64,000 bases of DNA from Ichthyophthirius multifiliis. Its lineage: Eukaryota; Ciliophora; Oligohymenophorea; Hymenostomatida. How positions within the stretch are numbered: position 1 is the stretch's first letter; every line of letters starts with the position of its first letter. This document shows positions 12,733-25,072 of this stretch, in pieces. The translations under genes and the position numbers were made by a program. Below the pieces are notes generated by a model. The model was not told the DNA's origin and did no database searches. It was given only the letters and a program-made list of their open reading frames with translations. The DNA lies in contig NW_004086121.1 in NCBI RefSeq assembly GCF_000220395.1, forward strand, positions 1-64,000. The letters run 5' to 3'.

Positions 12733-14417
12733 TTTTTTTTTATTAAAAAAATCAGATTAAAATTTTATTTTTAATTAATTTATATTTTTTGCTTTAATAT
12801 TTTGAATTTTTATTATATCAAATTTATATTAAATAACATTTTTTATATATTTATACTAAATATATTGGATATATAAAAGTTATACATATAATAATTTAAT
12901 ATACAATAGTATTTTAATTTATTAATTTAAGATAAAAAAATTATTAAATAAATGATTAAAAAACATTTTAAATAAAAAAAGAGACATAAAAATATTTCAT
13001 TTATATAAAATTAATATACTTTTATATAAATATTCAAAACACATTATATATTTTTTATCTTTATAAATATATTACAAAAAAATTAAATATAATTGATTTT
13101 TATATTTATATTTTTTATAAATATAAAATTATAAATATTATATTAAATTAAAAATATATAGGTTAAGATATGATATATAGTATTAATTATATTATTTAAT
13201 TAATATATATATTATATTATATATATTTAAATTTCAATTAATTCATAATTAATAAAATAATATTTATAATATAATTATATATGTATAAATTAAAAACATA
13301 TTTCATATATACATTAAAAACTTAACTTATAATAAAAATTTAAAAACTAAAAAATAATTTAAAAAAAATTATATAAACTTTATATTAATATAGAAATCTA
13401 AAAACAAATTAACATTTTTCTTATAATTAATTAATACAATTTTTTTTAAATTAACTTACTCAAACTATAAAATATTATTATAATTAAATATGAGCTTAAC
13501 TTCCTTTCTTGATATACAATAATATTTAATTTCTTAATAAAATTATATTATAAATAATAAAGAACTTTTATTATAATTAATAAGCTATTTACAAAATTTA
13601 TTTATAATAAATATTTGTTTAAATATTATTTTAATTTTATATTGTTAAATTAAGAATTATCATTAATAAAATGTCAATAAAAATATTATAAAAAGTATAT
13701 TAATTTACTTTAATTAATAATTAATAAGTCAAAAAATATATTTAATATATTAGTTATGTAAAATTTTTATATATAAAACATTAGATATTTTATAATATAT
13801 ATAGATAATTTCTTATATAAATGTTTTTTTTAAAAAAGAAACGCATTATATCTTAAAATAAAAAGATATTAATAATAATTAATTTTTGATTTCAAAAGTA
13901 TTTTGGTAAATTTTTTAAATATATAATAATTAATACACTTTTATATATTATCAAAAATAAAATGTTAATAAAAATTATTCTCATTTTGTTAAATCTACTT
14001 AAAATATTTAATATATGTAATATAAATGTGTGCAATTCAATTTTAAAAAAAATGATTAAAAGATATAAATATTATATAAGATATTAAATATTTTAAAAAC
14101 TAATATTATAAAAAATTATAAATATATAAAAAAAAAGAATTTATAAGAATTTAATAAATAATAGATTATAATATTAAGATTAAATTAAAAGGGAATATAT
14201 ATTAAATATATTTTTGTCAAATTTTTTTATTAATTTTGTATATTAAAAAAAAAAAAAAATATTATAAATTATAAATTAAAATTTAAAAAAATATTAAAAT
14301 AAATATATTTATTTAAGAAATAAAAATAATAAAATTATAATATATCTAAAGATAAATATAAAAAAAATATTATAATTCTAAAAACACTCTAATTATTATA
14401 TTAAAGCAAATAAAATA

Positions 14418-14463
<46 letters not shown>

Positions 14464-14487
14464 TTAAGTTAATAATTTTTTTAAAAA
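12733..14487. other. Long gene-free A/T desert
   Basis: About 1.75 kb with no frame of coding texture on either strand. It is very rich in TAATTA-type words and A/T runs, with a TA run at 14415-14460. It holds the 3' ends of the flanking genes, and I see nothing else in it. Confidence 0.55.
14415..14460. repeat. TA dinucleotide microsatellite
   Basis: An almost perfect TA run at the right end of the gene desert, with one ATGTAT interruption near its start. Confidence 0.9.
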
Positions 14488-15149
14488 TCATTTTTTAACT
14501 AATATCAAATTATTATCTTAAAAACCTTATAATTTAATAATATTTAATAATATTAATTATTATTAATTAACTTTTTTTATTTTTATAAGTGATAGTTTAT
14601 TCAGTTGAATTTCTGATAAAACCTTAATTTTATTTATGTTTTTTTTTAAAGCGATATATTTAAAATTTATTTTTTAATAATTATTATTATTTATGTTTTA
14701 ATTCTTTATTTTATTTTAGTCATTTTTATTTTTCTTTAAATCAGTCTTATTATCATAATTTTTTTTTTTTATTAATACTCATTTGATTACTATTTATTTT
14801 TGTTTCTTTCTATCAATTTAACTAATTTAAATGTTTTATTATGAGTTAGTTGAATATTCATCCAGTCAAAATATTTTAATTGATTTTTTATTAATTAAAA
14901 TTCTTATTCCCATAAGTTTTGAGTTTCTTAATTATCTTGGAAATTAATGACTAGAACTTCCTATTTTTGAATTTTAATATTAAATTATTATTTGTCAAAA
15001 TTTTAAATATAGTTTTTTTTGGAAAATTCATTTATAATAAAATTTATGTTATTAAATTTTTTAAAAATAAAATATAATTTATTTATAATAAAGAAGAAAT
15101 TAATAGGACTAGAATTTAGACTATAATATCCTATAATTTAATTCTACAT
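14488..15149 (-). CDS. Hypothetical hydrophilic protein, apparent frame change
   Basis: From ATG 15149 a frame runs through KIQKQEVLVINFQDNQETQN and FQLIKNQLKYFDWMNIQLTH to a T12 run (plus strand 14759-14770, an A12 run in the message). After it, coding texture continues one frame over (NYDNKTDLKKNKND, then NFKYIALKKNINKIKVLSEI) to TGA at 14488. One extra A would join both parts into about 220 residues, so a homopolymer error is likely. Coil-forming middle part, no membrane helix, no family recognised. The stop of the next minus-strand gene (Brl1/Brr6-like) lies only 181 bp upstream of this start. Confidence 0.5.
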
Positions 15150-15330
15150 ATATATTTAGAATTTATTTATTTTTTTAAGAGTTTTCAATTATTTTTAATC
15201 TTTATTTATATAAAAATACTAACTTAGATTTATTTACAAAAAAAAATAAAAAAAAAATATCTTTTTATTGAATACTTATTTTATTTTTATATTAAAATAC
15301 TTTAAAATAAAAATAAAAAAATTATAATTT

Positions 15331-16053
15331 TCATCTTTAAGAAGAAATGAAAATATTTTTAAAAGCAATAATAAGAAGAGCTAAAATAATAATAGTTTTA
15401 TAATTTAAATACTAAGCTTATTCATTAAAAATTCCTAAAACAATTTCTAATGCTACTTTAACGTATTATATCTATTTTTCTGGCTCTATTTACATACATA
15501 AATTCCAATCTTTACAATTTTATTTCCATTTTTCATTAAATTATTAATTTTTCAGTTTATCTTCACATTTATTATTTTCGAATTTAATTACACATTGTAA
15601 TTATTCTTCTTTAAGTTATTTTAATAAAATTTCTGATTTGTTATTAAAATCACAAATAAAAAGGTATAAAAACATTATAAACATTATAAATATAATTATA
15701 TATTTGAAAAAACTCCCATTTATTTGATAATTGTTATTATGTTAATTATTTTATATTTTTATATTATTTTAAATTAATTTATCATTTTTTTTATTTTATT
15801 GATATCTTTTTATTTCATTATTATCTATATTTTCTTAAATATTTGAAGTATCATCTTTATTTTTTTCTATTGATTTTTAATTAATAATTCTTTCAGAAAG
15901 TACTTCATTTTAATAATTATTTTTTTGTATATAAACTGTTTAACTTTTAAATTAACATTAAAGTATTTAACTATAATAACAATTAGGGCAAGTACTCCAA
16001 GATTTAGATATTTATGAATTACAATTATTACAATTTGTTGAATATTTATTCAT
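15331..16053 (-). CDS. Brl1/Brr6-domain nuclear envelope protein with N-terminal zinc ribbon
   Basis: One unbroken frame of 240 residues. The N-terminus MNKYSTNCNNCNSQISKSWS continues to TCPNC, two Cys pairs (CNNC and CPNC) that look like a small zinc ribbon. Then come a Gln/Asn linker, a membrane helix (FFKYIIIFIMFIMFLYLFIC), and a lumenal segment with four cysteines (EEQLQCVIKFENNKCEDKLK, then QNCKDWNLCMQIEPEKQIQY). A final hydrophobic segment (NYKTIIILALLIIAF) follows. Cys spacing, the central Trp and the helix either side match the Brl1/Brr6 domain, known in fungi and protists with closed mitosis to act in nuclear pore assembly and envelope lipid homeostasis through disulfide-bonded lumenal loops. 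The zinc-ribbon-like start is the unusual part. No intron is needed. Confidence 0.85.
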
Positions 16054-16425
16054 TTTTTTATTTATCTTAGCAAATATTAAAAAATATAATATATTTTTTA
16101 ATAAATTTATTTATTATATTATATATTATATATTATATTAAAAGAAAATAATAGTACTTTTATTTAAATTAAACAAAAATTAGAATTTTAAATTTTTTAA
16201 AAAAATATATATTATAAAACTTTAAGTCTATTTATATAAAAAATTTATTTTTAAAAACTAATAATTTTATTTTTAATAAAAAAAAAAAAATAATATATAT
16301 ATATATTATTATAACAAAAATTATTTTTTATATATATTGTTTAAATTTTTTTAAATTATTATAATTTTCATAACTTAAAAAAAAAAAAAAAAATACAAAA
16401 GCAAATTTTAAAACAAAACAAAAAA
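16054..16425. promoter_or_regulatory. Divergent intergenic region
   Basis: 372 bp between the start codons of the Brl1/Brr6-like gene (minus) and the Aurora kinase gene (plus). A/T runs only; it presumably holds both promoters. No specific motif seen. Confidence 0.4.
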
Positions 16426-19077
16426 ATGAACAAAACAAAATTGGAAATAAAATTAAATTAAAATAAGCAACAACCAAAATTAAGTTAATAAAGTTAAACC
16501 TCTTATTTGAATAAAATAAAACCCGATTCTATAATAAGAGCAAGTTTAAATAATTTCAAGCAAGAAAAGTCTTTATAGCAAATAAAGCAATATCCTTAAA
16601 AATTTACGAAAAAAAGTTCATTAACAGTTCCAACAGAAATAACAAAGATATAATCATAAACATTTCAAAATTTTCCTCTGAAAATCCATTCTCCTCCATT
16701 TTATTCTGAAATTAATATACAGTAATTAATTGCAAGCAACAAGCCTTCATAAAACGAAAACTAGTCTTTAAATAAAACAAAAAACAATTTAGACTAATCA
16801 GTATTTCTATAAAAGATAAGCACTCCAAAGTAACAATTATTAAAAAAAATAACAAAAAAAAATAACAAAAAAGTTCTCAAACACCAATAAATGAAAAATT
16901 TTTAAAAGAAAGTTTTCTTGAAAAATCAAATAAAAAATCGTTTTTATAAAATACTTCGAAATCTCCAATAATAGAGTCAAAAAAGCCCTTACAAATAAAA
17001 AAAGTTGACTCAAATTAATTAGAAGTTTATTTTAACAAAAAGTATGATTCAAACGAAGATTTCTCATAAGTAAAAGATTATGTAGAAAACGAAAAAAAAA
17101 CACCACTTCATTTCCATAATTCAGACAATAATTTCCAAAACTGCCTTTAATAATACAAAAACGTAACAAATACAAGCACTAATAAAAATTTAAATAAAGT
17201 ATATTTAAAATATTCAAATACACAGAAATAAATAAATCTAATGTAATCACCAAATTCAACTTATTCTAATTTTTAGAAAAAAAACTCTTTTTTAAACCCA
17301 AGTGAAAATAATAGATATTCAAATTTATAAAATTCAATATGTAATATAAATAATTCCCAATAAAATCCTGATAATACCTTTAATTTTGAAAATAAATAGA
17401 CTAATAGTTTCTTTAATAAAAATAATAATAATAATAATGTAAATATTTCTTGTGAATAAAAAAACTGTAATAATTCATATTTTTCAACTTATTCATAAAC
17501 CTAGTAATAATTCTATGGTTATGATAGAAATATATTAAATTTAACAAATAATTTAAATATATAAAATCAAACAATATACCTTTTTGAACCTGAAAATGCA
17601 AATAATTTGCCAAAAACAACAATCAATCCAAATCCTTCTTACAATTTTACTGATTTTACAGAAACTTTAAATAGTATTTAATAGACATTTAACTCTCAAT
17701 AAGCTAAGAAAAATCCTAATTTTAACCATAATTATTTATCACCAAAAAACAACACTTAAATTAATAATCCCAAAACTTTGAAAAAAGACAACTGTTTACC
17801 TTCAAACATATAATAATTCGAATCTAAGATATGTATTTTAAAGGCTTTTGAATAATCTAATTCTGAAAAAGATATAACTATTCCTTCTTAAAAAGTTTAA
17901 TTTTCAAAAACAAATATTAATAACTAATATAACTTTTCCTTTTCAAATATTTTAAAAGACCAAAAACAATAATCTTCAGAAAAATCAAAAGACAAGCAAA
18001 AATAATAAGAATGTTCAGAAGTGCTAAAAAGCCGATTTCAACAAATAGTGCATTATGAAGAATTTCCATATTCATTTATTAATACAAATATATGGAAAAT
18101 ATAAAATTTTTAGATAGGAAAATGTTTAGGAAGAGGTCGTTTTGGAAGTGTATATTTATCAAGGTAATTTTTTTAAACAAAAAAATAAAATAAAAAAAAG
18201 ATAAAATATAAAAAAGACATAAACCTACAAATATGCTTTTGGCAATAAAACAAATAAGTAAAAAAAATATAATATAAAGTGGAATGGAAAAACAACTATA
18301 ATAAGAAATAAAAATACAGTCTTTCTTAACCCATCCTAATATATTAAAAATGTATGGTTTTTTTAGTGATGAGACAAATGTGTATTTATTATTAGAATTA
18401 TCATCTCATGGAAATATATAAAAAGAAATAAAAAACTAAAAAGTTTTAGATGAATAAAAAGCGGCTATTTATATCCGCTAAATTTGCGAAGGATTAACAT
18501 TTTGCCATTAATAAGGAATTATACATAGGGATGTTAAACCTGAAAATATTCTTAATTGTTTCAGAGTTCTAAAAATAAGTGATTTTGGATGGTCAATTTA
18601 TACTGAAGAAAAAAGGATGACTTTTTGCGGAACTTTAGATTATGTTTCGCCTGAAGTTGTATAAGGAAAAGATTATGATTTCAAGGTTGATGTATGGAGT
18701 ATTGGAATTTTAACCTATGAAATGCTTGTGGGTATTATTTATATTTATGACAATAATTAATTATTTTATTATTTAAAGGTAAACCTCCTTTTGAAAATTA
18801 TGGATAATAAAATTCAATAAATAATTCATTTTTTAATGTTAATAATTATTTTTAATATTTTTATTTTAATTTATTTAATTTTAAAAAGTATGATATGCCA
18901 TTCTATTTAAGTTATGAATCTTAAGATTTTATAAAATAATTACTAGTCGAAGATCCTAATAAAAGAATTTCAATAGAAGATGTGCTTAAACATTAATGGA
19001 TTATTAAAAATACGAATAATTGTTTACAAGATTGGGATAGAAATGTAAGTGAATAATGCTTAAATATTTTTAAATGA
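16426..19077 (+). CDS. Aurora-family Ser/Thr kinase with very long N-terminal extension
   Basis: The kinase domain begins at about 18090 (ILE-GLN-ASN-PHE-GLN then [16 protein letters not shown] glycine loop) and continues over introns at 18164-18210, about 18730-18778 and probably 18838-18888. Visible landmarks: [11 protein letters not shown] (catalytic Lys), [10 protein letters not shown] (catalytic loop), [20 protein letters not shown] with the Aurora-type DFGWS and an activation-loop Thr, GTLDYVSPE, and [20 protein letters not shown]. The stop is at 19075-19077. Aurora kinases drive mitotic spindle, chromosome segregation and cilium resorption. The N-terminal 550 or so residues are Asn/Ser/Gln-rich and disordered, far longer than the usual 50-150. 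Near 16842-16872 (A8, A9 and A6 runs) the frame shifts by one between the ATG-proximal part and the rest, most likely a homopolymer error. Confidence 0.9.
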
Positions 19078-19671
19078 AGCCTTTTCTTCACAAGAAAATT
19101 AATATATTATGTATATTATTATTATTAATATAAAAGTTTTAAATAGGTGTTAATTATGTAATATAGTTAATACAGGATTTTCCAAATAATAAAAAAAACA
19201 TGTAGGAAAAAAAATATATATAAATATATATTGATATATATATATTAATTTAAATATTCTTTTATATATATATTTTTCTTATATATTTTTATAATAATTT
19301 AGATATTTATATAAACATTTAATTTATTTTTTATTTTTAATTATATATTTTTATTTTTTATTTATATATTTATAATTATATTTTTTATTTTTATTTCAAA
19401 ATAAAAATATTTTAATTAAAATATAAATAATACAAAAAATACCATACATTTTCCAAATATTTATACTTTATTGAATATAAAAGTATCAACAAATCAAATA
19501 TTTAAGTATTTAATAATAAATATATTAATAAATATATTAATAAATATATTATATATATACATATATAAATAGATATAAAATTACATAATTAAAATATAAT
19601 TATTATTATTATTTTTGTATACACCTTATATTTTATAATAACATCAAGAATAATAAATTTTTTAATCCGAA
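19078..19671. other. Intergenic
   Basis: 3' region of the kinase gene and 5' region of the next plus-strand gene. A/T low complexity with no coding frame recognised. Confidence 0.55.
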
Positions 19672-20136
19672 ATGAACCTCAAAAAAGTGTGTACCTATTT
19701 GATGTTCTATTCGGATTTTTTTTTACATCACATTTCCAAACTTTTCTTAATCATATCTGATGTTGAAAAGAAAATACTTTCTATATACAAAACCTAACCA
19801 TTTAAAATTTTTGAAGATGCAGATTTAAAGCTTTAACTTTTTAATTTTAAAATGATTGCTATAATTAAAAATCATATTGTATATTTCTCCTTTATCGATA
19901 AAAGTGATTCTGAAATTATTTAATGTAACATTATTATTGAAACTTAGAGAGGACCTTTCTAAGATAATAATTGTAATGGATAATTTACTTCTTAAAATAT
20001 TACTTAATTAAAGTTATGTTTGGAATTATATACAACATCATTGTAAACAGACTACTTATAAAATAGACTCATTAAAAAGTCGTTTTGTCTGTATCGGAGA
20101 TATGAATATATGAATTTTTAATAAATGAGGTATTGA
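19672..20136 (+). CDS. Orphan 154-residue protein, single exon
   Basis: An unbroken frame from ATG 19672 (MNLKKVCTYLMFYSDFFLHH) to TGA 20134-20136. Texture is of a folded protein: hydrophobic clusters, nine cysteines scattered, aromatic residues, and much less Asn/Gln than its neighbours. The segment IETQRGPFQDNNCNGQFTSQ sits in the middle, and the C-terminal part is basic (SFCLYRRYEYM). Base composition is visibly less AT-rich than the flanks, which supports coding. Start chosen as the first ATG; the upstream sequence is plain A/T. No family recognised, and neither a signal peptide nor a clear membrane helix, though residues 10-30 are hydrophobic. Confidence 0.65.
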
Positions 20137-20215
20137 AGGTTTATATTATATTAATAATCTAATTTTATATGAAGTTTTATATTTAAATGAATTCTAAAAT
20201 AATTATTATATTTAT

Positions 20216-20258
<43 letters not shown>

Positions 20259-20497
20259 ATTATTTTTTTCATTTTTTATTTATTCTTTTTTTATTTCTTT
20301 CTTCTATATTTCTTATTTTTGCGAAATATTCGTGGTTTAAAGAATCTTCAGCAGTTATTCTATTTATCTTTATTTTTTATTTTGTTAATATATTATATAA
20401 TGGTATAAATACAGGATTAACATGTAGCATTTAGCTTATTAAGTCTATAGCTTGTTCTGTTAAATAGTTTTTTTTATAAAACTAATATTATTTTTAA
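20137..20497. other. Intergenic with TA tract, convergent genes
   Basis: Between the orphan gene (plus) and the CK2-like kinase (minus). It contains a TA run at about 20219-20254 followed by a T-rich stretch. No gene. Confidence 0.55.
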
Positions 20498-21221
20498 TCA
20501 AATTTGAAAACTTTTTAACTAATTTTAGTGAACTATATATATTTAAAATATATTAAATATATTTTACTTATAATTTATATTATTATAATTGGTAGAGTTC
20601 ATATTTATATTTAATAAAGACGATAACTTTTGAAATTCTTTAAAGCCAAAAAAATTTATTTACTATTTTAAAATCTAAGAATGATCAAATCCATTAAATA
20701 GATGTTCTCCTTTAAAAATCTTACCCAAAACATAATAAATAAAATTTATTTTTATTAATAAAAAAACCATTGTTTGTATACAGATTCCAGCAGCCCATAT
20801 ATCAATTGCAGTCGTAAAATGCTAAAAAAAATTATTATTTAAAATTTATTCAGGCGGTTAGTAAGTAATAGTGCCACCCTTTTAGATATTTAAATCAAAA
20901 TAAATTGATTAAAATAACTTTATTAGATCTTATTTCATAAGGCAAATAAAATGAGGAAATACCCCAGTCTACTAAGTTAAAAAATTTATAATAAGGCTCA
21001 ATCATAATATTATTTAGTTTGATATCTTTATGAATAATATTTTTTTTTTTATGAGTTTATACTAAAACCTAAATATTATATTTGATATTTTATCTTTTTA
21101 TTTTTATAGATACTTTTAATAATTTATAAGAATATAATTGAATATCAAGTTCAGAAAATTATTTTACAATATCACCTATATTTTTTCCTCTAGTAAATTC
21201 TAAAACCTGTTTAAAAAAATA

Positions 21222-21281
<60 letters not shown>

Positions 21282-21519
21282 CAATGGCATTTTCTTTTCT
21301 TTTTTTATCCCTAACTATTTCTATTAATTGAGGTGTATCATATATATCTTATATTTGCCTTAAAATTTTAACTTCTCTTTATAAATCTCTTTTTGAAAAT
21401 CTTTCTTTGAATTTTTTAAGGGCAACTGTTTTGTTACTTCGTATATCCCTACTATAGTAAACTGTTGAATATGTTCCTGATCCTATATATTCTAATAATT
21501 GATAATTTTCTATTTCCCT
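20498..21519 (-). CDS. Divergent casein kinase 2 alpha-like kinase
   Basis: Kinase domain in several exons: glycine loop IGSGTYSTVYYSRD, VALKKFKERF (catalytic Lys), REVKILRQI and IEIVRDKKRKENAIVL, then after a TA-rich intron QVLEFTRGKNIGDIVKQF. The catalytic loop IIHKDIKLNNIMIE has HKD instead of HRD; the metal-binding motif is DWG (LVDWGISSFYLP), typical of CK2. Then come GGTITYYPPE-like residues, DIWAAGICIQTM and IFKGEHLFNGFDHSQILKQ. The REVKIL/IVRD pair, DWG and the FxGxDxxxQL stretch identify the CK2 branch, which is acidophilic and usually constitutively active. The start is uncertain: the ATG nearest the domain is followed at once by TGA, while an intron ending at about 21520 could join an exon near 21570-21600 (NESKNKLKFG). 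Shorter and more divergent than standard CK2 alpha. Confidence 0.8.
21225..21279. repeat. TA microsatellite inside a kinase intron
   Basis: About 27 TA units within the intron between the VRDKKRK and QVLEFTRG exons of the CK2-like kinase. Confidence 0.85.
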
Positions 21520-21605
21520 ATTTCACATAACAAAAAAATTATATATAAATTATATTTTTAAGCATATTAACCCAAATTTCAATTTATTTTTAGATTCGTT
21601 TTTAA

Positions 21606-22014
21606 ATTAAGTATATATTTAATATATTTCGGTATGATTTGTATTATTTAAAATAATATAATTTAATATAGATGGCTGATTATAACATTTAAAACTTAAA
21701 AGATATTAATAACAAGTCATCTTAGTTTAATTAAATTTGCCATTTATGAATATAAGAAAATAAAATATTAAAATTAATTAAATCATTTTTTATAAATAAT
21801 ATAAAATAAAAGATTTTTTATTTTAATAGAATTAAAACTTTTATTAGAAATTTTAATTAAAATAATAAATAAATATTTATAAAATAATAAATACTTTTAT
21901 ATATAAAAAATTAAATAAAATAAAATAAAATACAATAAAATATAATATAATAATAATTATAATATATATATAGACTTTCTTATATTTTATTATATATAAT
22001 AAATATATACTAAA
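21606..22014. other. Intergenic
   Basis: A/T-rich stretch between two minus-strand genes; expected to carry the promoter of the CK2-like kinase and the 3' end of the next gene. Nothing else seen. Confidence 0.5.
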
Positions 22015-22536
22015 TCATTAAAAAGTTTATAATTTTTAGAAAAAGTTAATTTCTTTTTCTTCAAAAATTAGATTTTTTCCTGTAATAAACATTTGTCTAA
22101 GCTATTGATCCAGTTTTACTTAGTAGCGTTCCAGGTTTTATCTTTATCTGATAAATAGAAGTAATTTCCATTAGAATTATTATTTACAAGAGTTTTAAAG
22201 AATTATTCCTCTATATTTTTATCCAATTCCTATTTTTTAAGGTTTAAACATTCTATGGGAAGTATATTATTTTGAAAGCGAGTGATTTTTGATAAGTTTA
22301 CTTTAGAAAAATGTAGCTTGAGTATTTTTAAAGAACTAATTATTGGATAATAAATAATTCATATATTTTCTAATTTAATCAGCCTCTTTTTGAAATAAAG
22401 GAATATTGTTTTCATATTTAATTTATTAAACGAATGTTTTGTCTATTTTTTCCTAATTAATTTATAATTTATGAATTTCTAATTTTTATCTTTTCGGAGA
22501 TTTTATAATTATTTTTAATTTTGGAGTCAAATTCAT
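22015..22536 (-). CDS. LRR-like small protein, apparent frame change
   Basis: ATG 22536 opens MNLTPKLKIIIKSPKRQKLE and continues through NNIPLFQKEADQIRKYMNYL. Near 22340 the coding texture moves to the +1 frame: PIISSLKILKLHFSKVNL and NNILPIECLNLKKQELDKNI, leucine spacing as in irregular leucine-rich repeats, then NSNGNYFYLSDKDKTW. The original frame ends in a plausible tail (IFEEKEINFF) at TGA 22015. No GT-AG intron explains the change, so a missing base or a decayed gene is likely. It is divergent from the plus-strand gene starting only 92 bp away. The LRR reading is tentative, based on leucine pattern alone. Confidence 0.45.
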
Positions 22537-22627
22537 TTATTTATTATTGTTTTAAAATAAATAATTATTTATTTTATTTATATTATTATATATTTATAAT
22601 ATTACTAAAGTATTTTATTAAAAAATA

Positions 22628-23414
22628 ATGAATTAAGGAAATATTCAAATATAATTTGGAGATTATAATGAAGAAATCGAAAATACCTTAAAATTGAAGG
22701 AAATTTATAATTCTTTAGTAAGGAAAAAGCTATATTTTATAAGAAGAAAAGAACGAATTTTAAAATCAATTTAGCATTGTCATTAATCCTATAAATAATG
22801 AAGAAAAAATAATATAATTGTTGTAAAAAATATCTAAAACATATTCTATTTTTAAAAATTCAAAAATAATTTTAAATAAAGAGAAATAAATTTTGTTCAA
22901 TTTTGAATGTATTGATGATATTTTGATTATTTATAAAGAAATTTAAAATAAATTTTTTAATAAAGGAGATAGTACAGCTCATTTCTCATTTAAAAGTAAT
23001 AATAATTTTAATTAATATGACTAAAATAATAAATATTTTTTACTTTTTTTACTCAATTCATTATTTATATCAATTAATATTGAAAGCTTTTCTCTAAAAG
23101 TAAATTAAATTCTTATTTTTATAAAGAACTTATTTGGTTTAAATGATAATTATGAAAAAATTTTTAAAAAAATAAATTAATTTGATATAAAGTTAAATTT
23201 TAAAAAATTGGAAAAATTAGAAATAAAAAATGAATTTTTAAATTACTTTGAAAAAATAAAAGATGAAATAACAGAAGAATAACAAGTATTGATATAAGAT
23301 ATTATAAAAGAAATAAAATAAGAAATATAAATAAAGCAATTTTAAAAGATATAAATTTTAAAGGAAATATAAATATTTTTATATAAAAATATGATAATAA
23401 TATAAATATGTGAA
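22628..23414 (+). CDS. Hypothetical Ile/Lys-rich helical protein
   Basis: ATG 22628 (MNQGNIQIQFGDYNEEIENT); a 34-nt GT-AG intron at 22718-22751 restores the frame for NEFQNQFSIVINPINNEEKI and LFNFECIDDILIIYKEIQNK, then a hydrophobic stretch (YFLLFLLNSLFISINI) and a long charged helix (EKIKDEITEEQQVLIQDIIK). No TGA closes this frame cleanly; coding texture fades at about 23400, where TA repeats begin, so the 3' end is approximate (another frame has TGA at 23412-23414). No domain recognised. Lies head to head with the LRR-like gene, so the two may share a promoter in the 91-bp gap. Confidence 0.55.
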
Positions 23415-23689
23415 TAAAAAAATATATAAAATATATATATATATATAAATATTATATATATATATATATATTTATATATTTATATATTTATATATTTATA
23501 TATTTTATTTTTATTTATATTTACTAAAATTATTTTATATTTATTCGGTATTTATCCATTTTTTTTAATCAATATTTTTTTATCAATATATTATATAAAT
23601 CGTATTCCATTATAAATAGATATCAATTTTTTTCATTTTTTATATTTATAATTTCTGATGTTTATTCTTTTTTAATAATTATTTAATCA

Positions 23690-24454
23690 TCATTAAAACA
23701 TTTATTTTTTCTAATAAATCATCTATAATCTGATTTCTTTTTACTTTTTTCTTTAATCTTATATTATAAATATTAATGCCATATTTATTGGAATACAAAA
23801 TACCCCTGTCCAAAAAGAAACTCCAAATTATTTTACATTAAAAACTATAAATTTGTTTTAGTCTGCATACTAAGAATATAAAATAGCTACAAAATATAAA
23901 CAAAATCCACAAAAATAATAAAATATAATCAATAAATGCAATAAAAAAGAACTTATTTTCGATTTTAAGTTATTTGTTTTTTTTAATTAAATAATCCTAT
24001 ATAAATCCACACTTTATAAGATTAAACCTATCATAAATAAAATAAAAGTTATATAACCAATTATTTAAAGCTAAACTATTTTCGTATCACAATATTCCTT
24101 TTTTATTGTAGCCTAGTTACATATATAGTATTCCGATTCTTTATATGATTGAAATGTTATATAATTTAGTCCATATCTTCCTTTATCTTCTAGAAGATAT
24201 AATGTATTTAACCAAATGGTTAGTATTATTTTATTATTTTGATTTGTTTTTTAATCTATTTATTTTAATTCGAGTAAATACCATTAGTAAAATGAAAAAG
24301 AAAATATAAATAAAATGTAATTTGTTATGCTTAATATTAATAAACAAGTAAAATTATTCTAAATAATTTTATATTCCTATTTTCTTTATTAATCCAAAAG
24401 CATTCTTTGTTCTAAAGAATTATTCGAGTCTAAACTCATGTTTATATCTCTCAT
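23690..24454 (-). CDS. Four-helix membrane protein, ciliate orphan
   Basis: One unbroken frame of 254 residues, ATG 24454 to TGA 23690. Cytosolic start MRDINMSLDSNNSLEQRMLL; hydrophobic segments near residues 38-58 (CLLILSITNYILFIFSFSFY), 133-153 (IIGYITFILFMIGLIL), 172-193 (FLLHLLIIFYYFCGFCLYF) and 212-232 (GVSFWTGVFCIPINMALIFI). The first loop, about 75 residues, carries YYICNQ and EYCDTK, two cysteines that could form a disulfide on the non-cytosolic side. The plan (four helices, large first loop with a Cys pair) recalls claudin/PMP22-type proteins, but I cannot claim homology. No introns. Confidence 0.75.
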
Positions 24455-25072
24455 TTTATTAGATTTTTATATTTTTTATTTATATAATTATTTTACTTAA
24501 TATTGTTTAGCAATATACTTTAAAAATTGTATATAATTCTTTTCTTAGTAACTTTTTTTGTTTTAAGAAATACTTCAAATTGTTTATAAAAAATATATAA
24601 ATTTATATAAAAAATTAATAATTATTAATATTTACTAAATCTTTATTATAATTTTTATAAATTTCTATTTTAATAAATTATTTTCAGTATTTTTTTTAAA
24701 TTACTCAATCAATAAAAAAGACTACTAATTATATTTACTATAATTGAAAAGTAATATAACTTAATTATATAATGTTTTTATTATTTTAAATACTATATTA
24801 TTTTTATTTAATTATAAATTTAAAAATTATTTCAAAATTTTTGCAATATCAAAATTATACAAAAAATGATGATAATTTTATAGTATAGATTATTATAAAA
24901 TGCTGCAAAAAATTAATGTTATGACGATTTAATATAATAAACATATTTTAATATATAAATAGAATGTTAGTATATTAAATATATTTAAGTTAAGAATATT
25001 TAAATAATATATAAAAAATTTGTTAAAATGAATATTTGTTTTATATAAATAAAAATATATATAACTTATATA
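24455..25072. other. Intergenic
   Basis: A/T-rich region between two minus-strand genes. It includes one ACTCAATCA-like word near 24705, a possible lone arm of the repeat seen elsewhere. No gene seen. Confidence 0.5.

Noticed and set aside
20187-20408. Plus-strand stretch encoding a hydrophobic Ile/Tyr/Phe string
   Set aside because: It is a TA microsatellite followed by a T-rich run; no gene texture, and it lies in the gap between two real genes.
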